From Acidobacteriaceae bacterium (lineage in GTDB: Bacteria; Acidobacteriota; Terriglobia; Terriglobales; Acidobacteriaceae), in the NCBI GenBank assembly GCA_003156235.1, contig PMGP01000313.1:6243-13236 (forward strand): a DNA stretch of 6,994 nucleotides, given 5' to 3'. Each line of letters opens with the position of its first letter. Positions within the stretch are counted from its first letter, which is position 1. This document shows positions 6,701 to 6,994 of the stretch, piece by piece. The position numbers were made by a program, and so were the translations under genes. Below the pieces are notes generated by a model. The model had not been told where the DNA came from. It saw nothing but the letters and a program-made list of their open reading frames with translations, and ran no database searches.

Positions 6701-6954
6701 CCAGTCAGCGATCGAGACTCGATGTGGTCGATGTTGCTGCCGAGGGTGAAGAATCTCTCAAACGTGTCTGTAATGTCAGCTTCTATCTGCTGCGGGGGCA
6801 TTCCAGAATAAAATGTCGCGACTACAACTACTGGCATATCAATTTGTGGAAATAGATCCACGGGCATCGATGCGATGCTGACCACGCCCACGACTACAAT
6901 GACCAGGCAGGCCATAATGATGAAGAAGGGGTATTTGAGCGAGAAGTTAGGCAT
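3766..6954 (-). CDS. RND efflux transporter permease (AcrB/HAE1-like), intact
   Basis: This is the inner-membrane proton-driven pump of a tripartite exporter, expelling drugs, lipids or other amphiphiles; the substrate cannot be read from sequence. The 1062 residues are normal length with the expected duplication. TM1 is at about 9-30, followed by MPVDLFPQIDMP, then the first porter/docking domain (about 31-335, with the motif SVPGASVPQPFGGRYRQI), TM2-TM6 (335-482), an acidic linker (TSEEEEIDDEKH, 494-505), TM7 (546-566), the second porter domain (567-890) and TM8-TM12 (891-1048). Against AcrB, D407 is conserved as D398, R971 as R990 and T978 as T997. However, D408 is N399 and K940 is S960, and an extra R395 sits in TM4. 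These changes rule out a textbook AcrB relay but occur in an otherwise undamaged protein. It ends IIVEEKV 3 nt before the channel gene. A CusA-type metal pump is less likely, as I see no methionine pair or triad typical of that group. Confidence 0.95.
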   Translation of the reverse strand: MPNFSLKYPFFIIMACLVIVVVGVVSIASMPVDLFPQIDMPVVVVATFYSGMPPQQIEADITDTFERFFTLGSNIDHIESRSLTGVSLIKIYFKPGTDANAALSNIANLAMADLRRLPPGTLPPVVLGMDASSQPVCLVTLKGEGLNETNLKDLAQFQVRNQIASVPGASVPQPFGGRYRQIMVYVDPLKLEAHNLSLMDVVRSVNDSNLILPAGDVRIGLKDYNIYANSQVPTPELINDLPLKSVGNASVLVGDVGKAEDSGTIQTNIVRIDGQRSVYVPVLKQGGDSNTITIVNGMKEAIKDLVDIPSSLKTAVVFDQSVFVKTALKNLGNEGGIGLVLTALMILLFLGSIRATFAVLLSIPLSALAAFICIRMGGGSINTMVLAGLALAFSRLIDNSVVVLENVFRHLEMGESPEVAAEAGGKEVQMAVLAATFTTAIVFFPVALLYGVSRYLFTALALSVVFSLFASYIVAMTVVPLYCARFIKPHTADTSEEEEIDDEKHIAYQMPAQLSFFQRIVRGFNSRFQQMLEKYVFAVNRSILRPVATTLGILGVVLLSFGLLPFLGRSYFPRTDPGQFVINIKCPSGTRIELSNQYIAQVENEIRQTIPARDLDMIVSNIGITPDLSAIYTSNSSMDTAFVQVSLKEGNKLGSYEYMKRVRQKLSEDMPMLSTYFQAGGLVDSVINQGLPAPIDIQVSGNDLDQSFAIASQIAAKVKGLKNVSDVLIPQNLRFPGLELNIDRQRASLIGLSPKEVVDNVITALTSNGMIAPSYWIDPNTGNNYMLTVQYSDNKIGHMSMDDFKQIPLRGASQADYTPLRFVADITEINTPTEVDHYKLRRVIDVYVMPSTEALQGVNSSVNDVIAGIKVPGNIRVTVRGSVVSMNESFKRFAIGLVLSILLVYLILMAQFASFTDPFIILMAIPPGLSGVLLILLLTHSTMNIMSLMGVLMMTGIVVSNSILIVDFAGHLQKEGMTVAEAVVQSCKIRLRPILMTSLATLLGMIPMALGMEAGSEQYAPLARAIIGGLGVSVVVTVFLVPAVYLIIHGREQKRIIVEEKV

Positions 6955-6994
6955 TACTTATCGCCTCCTGACTGCTCTTGACTTACGTCTGCCG
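6954..6994 (-). CDS. C-terminal end of an upstream gene, probably the periplasmic adaptor (membrane fusion protein)
   Basis: Only 12 codons are inside the window. The frame ends ADVSQEQSGGDK followed by a TAA whose last A is the A of the pump's ATG (TAATG). A polar, glycine-rich, lysine-ending tail suits the disordered C-terminus of an AcrA/HlyD-type adaptor, and the adaptor-pump-channel order is the commonest one for these operons. The assignment is by context only; another frame (ending RRR, TAA at 6958-6960) also closes before the pump start. Confidence 0.4.
   Translation of the reverse strand, partial: ADVSQEQSGGDK
6964..6969 (-). promoter_or_regulatory. Strong Shine-Dalgarno (AGGAGG) for the RND pump
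   Basis: AGGAGG is 9 nt before ATG 6954 and lies within the end of the putative adaptor gene. It fixes the start of the pump, which then begins MPNFSLKYPFFIIM, a normal N-terminus for RND permeases. Confidence 0.8.

Noticed and set aside
1..6994. Programmed frameshifting as the explanation for the ATPase breaks
   Set aside because: No slippery heptamer or following stem-loop was seen at either break, and two separate events in one ATPase would be unprecedented as far as I know.

Overview
The window looks like chromosomal DNA from a Gram-negative bacterium with an outer membrane, most likely an acidobacterium (Terriglobia-like). This rests on two points recalled from family knowledge, not on a search: an LPDAP motif just after the signal peptide of the outer-membrane protein, and an RND pump whose TM4 reads FSRLIDNS where AcrB has the Asp-Asp pair. 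Base composition is moderate to moderately high GC. No tRNA, rRNA, CRISPR array, insertion sequence or integrase is visible.

Layout. (1) Positions 1-1164, minus strand: the N-terminal part of a P-type ATPase of the P3A (plasma-membrane H+-ATPase-like) family. It runs off the left edge and is broken by two single-base frameshifts near 385 and 47. (2) 1165-1452: no secure gene. Minus-strand pieces look partly coding, including one that would need a third frameshift near 1255 to read through. (3) 1453-1632, plus strand: a small single-span membrane protein with a good ribosome binding site. (4) 1725-2159, minus: an unrecognised membrane protein of about 144 residues. (5) 2187-2261, minus: a short open frame ending in the CPVLTIR signature of universal stress protein C-termini, probably a gene remnant. 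(6) 2293-6994, minus: a tripartite efflux operon read right to left. It holds the last residues of a probable periplasmic adaptor, an intact 1062-residue RND transporter and an intact 489-residue TolC-type outer-membrane channel. The joins are tight: TAATG between adaptor and pump, and 3 nt between pump and channel.

How it fits together. The RND pump, adaptor and channel would form one envelope-spanning exporter, co-transcribed and probably translationally coupled. The left 2.3 kb, by contrast, shows decay: a frameshifted ATPase, a probable stress-protein stump, ambiguous small frames and two orphan small membrane proteins. Because the 4.7 kb operon has no frameshift while the left 1.3 kb has two or three, local gene decay is a better explanation than uniformly poor sequence, but sequencing error is not excluded.

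The most interesting observation is the altered proton-relay set of the RND pump. AcrB D407 is kept (D398), but D408 is N399 and K940 is S960, while an extra arginine (R395) lies one turn before D398 in TM4. I see no clear new defence or mobile system here.
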